Positions 8,928 to 10,800 of a stretch of 10,800 nt of DNA are shown one piece after another. A program made the translations under genes and the position numbers. The DNA comes from Monoraphidium neglectum. Its lineage: Eukaryota; Chlorophyta; Chlorophyceae; Sphaeropleales; Selenastraceae. The DNA lies in assembly GCF_000611645.1 (NCBI RefSeq), contig NW_014011596.1, positions 1-10,800 of the forward strand, given 5' to 3'. The first letter of the stretch is position 1. Each line of letters opens with the position of its first letter. Under the pieces are notes generated by a model. It had not been told where the DNA came from, searched no databases, and saw only the letters and a list, made by a program, of their open reading frames with translations.

Positions 8928-10800
8928 CAGCAGCAGGAGCAGCAGCAGGAGCAGCAGCAGGAGCAGCAGCAGGAGCAGCAGCAGCCACCAGCGGCGCTAC
9001 CGTCGGTGGAGGCAGGCGCGCGGAAGCGCAAGGCTTCTTTCGGGGTGCAGGCGCCGGAACCCGCCGCTCGCGACGGGTCGGAGGAGGACGACGAGGAAAC
9101 AGACATCTGGGGCCCTCAATCAGCGATCGCAAAGGCCTTATTTGGTGATGGAGAGGTTGACGAGGCAGAGGAGGGGGATGAGGATGAGGATGAGGATGAC
9201 AATGAGGATGAGGATGAGCGGTCGGCGGGGTGGGACGCGGCCGACGCGGCAGATGTGCGCGACATCTTTGGCGATTGGATGGCGGGCAGCGATGACGAGG
9301 AGGACGACAGCACAGAAGCAGCAAAGGGCGGCGCGGCGGGGCGCGATGGCGGCGGCACGCCGGGCTGGCGCGCAGCAGACCCCTGGGCGTCCGTGGAGGA
9401 GGATGATGATGATGATGACGTCATCGACGCAGAGGCGGAGGACGTGGATGACGAGGCGGACGCTGGGGACGACGCTGAGTCAGCACCAGGTCGGGGCGGC
9501 GGCGCGCGGGCGAGGAAGTTTGCAGACATGCTGAGGCAGCTTGAGGAGCAGCAGCTCGAAGAGCAGCGGCAGCGCGGGCGGGACATCGGCGGCGGGGCAG
9601 AGGCGGAGGGCGGCGCGCCGGAGGTCGGCGCGGGCGCGGCCCGCGCGAACCCCGACAGCATTTACGACCCAGCTGCGGGCGCTTTCGACGACGGCGACGC
9701 GGATGCCGACGCCGACGCCGCCTATGCCGACGGTGGCCTCGGCAGCGCCGTCGCCGGTGCGGCCGGCGGCCCCTGGGGCGACGACGGCGGCGCAGCGGCG
9801 GCGGGGCCGGCGGCGCCCGCCCGTGGGCGCAGAGGGGCCGGCGGCGGCGGGGGGCGGACGGACGTTGGGAAGCGGCTGCGGCACGTGTGGTCCCTTGAGG
9901 AGCTGTCCGAGCTGATAGGGCAGCACCTGGGCCGCTTGACCACGCCGCAGAAGCTCCAGGCGATGCTGAGTTGGGCGCGCCTGTACAGGCGGCTGCCGCT
10001 CGGCAGCAGCAGCAGCGGCAGCAGTGGCGGCAGCAGCAGTAGCAGGGGGGCCGGCGTCGGCGCCGGCACCGGCGCCGGCGAGGACGGCAGCAGCGAAGGG
10101 GCCGACGATGCCGAAGGGGAGGCCGAGGGCGCAAGCCGCGCGCCCGTTGACGACGCTGCGGCGGCGCGGGCGCGGTGGCGCAGCTGCGAAGCGCTGGCGC
10201 TGCTGGCTCGTGAGGCGGTAATGAGCGCGGGGGGCCTGGCCCAGCCGCAGGTGGCGACGCTGCTGCGGGCGCTGGTGCAGGTGGGCGTTGCGTGAGTAAC
10301 GAGCGCAGATGCGTGCGCTGATGCAGCTGAAGAGCACGCACACGCCTGCCATCTTTGTGCGTCCCGGGCAGCCACCTGCTCGTTGCACGCATCCCTGCTT
10401 GTAGACCCCAACAGGCGCTGCTGCAGCCCTGCTTGTATTTGCGCTTCCCGTGCCAGTGACACCCCTCTTTGCAAAGCAAACTCCGCGGTCATGACCTCAC
10501 GGCCTCCCGCCTCGCAGACTGAGGCAGATTTGGCACCCCAACTGGCGTGCCTGCTGCTGCGGCGCCTCAACAGTGGCGACGTGGGCGCACTGACGCCCGA
10601 CGCCGCGAGCGGCGTGGTGTGGGCGCTGGGGACGCTGTCCAAGGGGCTCGAGGAGGCGGAGTGCGGGATGCAGCCGGAACTTCAGGCGGAGGTGGGCGCG
10701 CATGTGCACGCGCATATGTAGTGTGCATTTGCGTGTGGGTGTGAATGTATGTGTGAGCGTGTGTGTGTGAGTGTGGGCTTGTGTGTGTGTGTGTGTGTGA
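8245..10800 (+). CDS. Large low-complexity protein with C-terminal helical repeats (RAP/FASTK/OPR-like?), 3' end outside window
   Basis: Exons: 8245-8349, 8469-10280, 10518-10691, continuing beyond the window. Donors GTAAGT, GTGGGC and GTGGGC and all junctions are phase 0, giving 697 residues so far. ATG 8245 is the first in frame after TAG 8230. Residues 1-35 (MVLLPGAAAACHQH..., no acidic residues, Ala/Arg-rich) look like an organelle transit peptide. Then come RGRGGARGRGRG-type RG repeats (about 97-135), polyQ with EQQQ units (172-207), a KRK cluster near 221, acidic runs (about 240-350), a Glu/Gln coiled-coil-like stretch FADMLRQLEEQQLEEQ (about 385-400) and Gly/Ala/Asp-rich text. Folded-looking helices begin at about 500: VWSLEELSELIGQHLGRL, TTPQKLQAMLSWARLYRR, then after a Ser/Gly insertion CEALALLAREAVM, VATLLRALVQ, LAPQLACLLLRRL and DAASGVVWALGTLSK (667-681). 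Paired helices of this 'ALxxLA...WALxxL' style are typical of RAP, FASTK and OPR organelle RNA factors of green algae. No RAP domain is visible because the end is missing. The gene is well supported; function is inference. Confidence 0.72.
8874..8984 (+). repeat. CAG trinucleotide array with five GAG(CAG)3 units (polyQ/EQQQ)
   Basis: Four CAG codons, then CCG CCG CCG CGG, nine CAG codons (8898-8924) and five 12-base GAG-CAG-CAG-CAG units (GAG at 8925, 8937, 8949, 8961, 8973). The reading frame is that of the large gene, giving Q4-PPP-R-Q9-(EQQQ)5. The units are identical at DNA level, with no synonymous differences, which points to recent expansion by slippage or unequal crossing over. Confidence 0.92.
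9177..9218 (+). repeat. GATGAG hexanucleotide repeat (acidic DE run)
   Basis: Three GATGAG units, then GATGACAAT, one GAG and two further GATGAG units encode an Asp/Glu run in the large gene. Two further simple acidic runs lie downstream in the same frame: a GAT run at about 9405-9419 and an alternating Asp-Ala run at about 9699-9720. Confidence 0.85.
10692..10800 (+). repeat. GT-rich microsatellite in intron 3 of the large gene
   Basis: After the donor GTGGGC at 10692 the sequence becomes alternating purine-pyrimidine, ending in TGTG runs at about 10755-10770 and 10781-10799. It contains no further coding text and continues past the window end. It is read as an intron because the reading frame stops within it (TAG at 10719-10721) and the preceding exon ends at a donor of the same type as that of exon 2. 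Confidence 0.7.

Noticed and set aside
8498..9106. Minus-strand frame rich in Cys and Ser across the CAG array
   Set aside because: It is the reverse reading of CAG/GAG repeats; the plus frame gives polyQ within a longer coherent gene.
8239..9534. 431-codon plus frame starting at the same ATG region as the large gene
   Set aside because: It is open only because the 119-base intron 1 lacks a stop in this frame; beyond 8469 it becomes Arg/Ser/Met repeat text, while the spliced frame gives conserved-looking helices later.
9421..10479. 352-codon Arg/Pro-rich minus-strand frame
   Set aside because: Mirror frame of GC-rich coding sequence; its composition follows from antisense GC3-rich codons, and it crosses an intron of the plus-strand gene.
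1..10800. CRISPR array, prokaryotic defence island, prophage or toxin-antitoxin system
   Set aside because: No spaced repeats, operon structure or ribosome-binding-site pattern; the window is intron-rich eukaryotic DNA throughout.

Overview
The window looks like nuclear DNA from a GC-rich green alga (chlorophyte). Genes are split by many introns of about 100-300 bases with GT-AG borders. Two families are recognisable (a universal stress protein and a 2-oxoglutarate/Fe(II) oxygenase). The proteins carry low-complexity Ala/Gly/Gln/Asp insertions, and TGTAA motifs, the usual chlorophyte polyadenylation signal, are present. There is no prokaryotic operon structure, no CRISPR array, no tRNA or rRNA and no recognisable transposon. 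Most long open frames are antisense or read-through shadows, so the gene models below were built by joining exons by hand, using splice signals, intron phase and family conservation.

Layout. 1-1272: no supported gene; one 17-bp dispersed repeat. 1273-3018 (+): six-exon gene for a 252-residue universal stress protein with an N-terminal extension and a roughly 50-residue insertion. 3019-3620: convergent intergenic region with a 40-bp tandem duplication that carries TGTAA on the minus strand. 3621-6500 (-): eight-exon gene for a 410-residue 2-oxoglutarate/Fe(II)-dependent oxygenase of the isopenicillin-N-synthase-like fold. All metal and co-substrate residues can be seen, but the HxD motif sits in a 43-base exon followed by a GC-AG intron. 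6501-7639: divergent upstream region, mostly unexplained. About 7640-8099 (+): fragments of a gene I cannot identify, with a clear-looking 3' exon ending at 8099. 8245->10800 (+): a large gene, cut by the window end, for a protein with a transit-peptide-like N-terminus, a long RG/polyQ/acidic low-complexity region and C-terminal helical repeats. The repeats resemble those of RAP/FASTK/OPR-type organelle RNA-binding factors.

The genes show no obvious shared pathway; this is an ordinary neighbourhood of independent nuclear genes. I found no convincing new multi-gene system. The points most worth checking are the cryptic catalytic exon with its GC donor, the unidentified gene at 7640-8099, and the repeat-rich candidate organelle factor.
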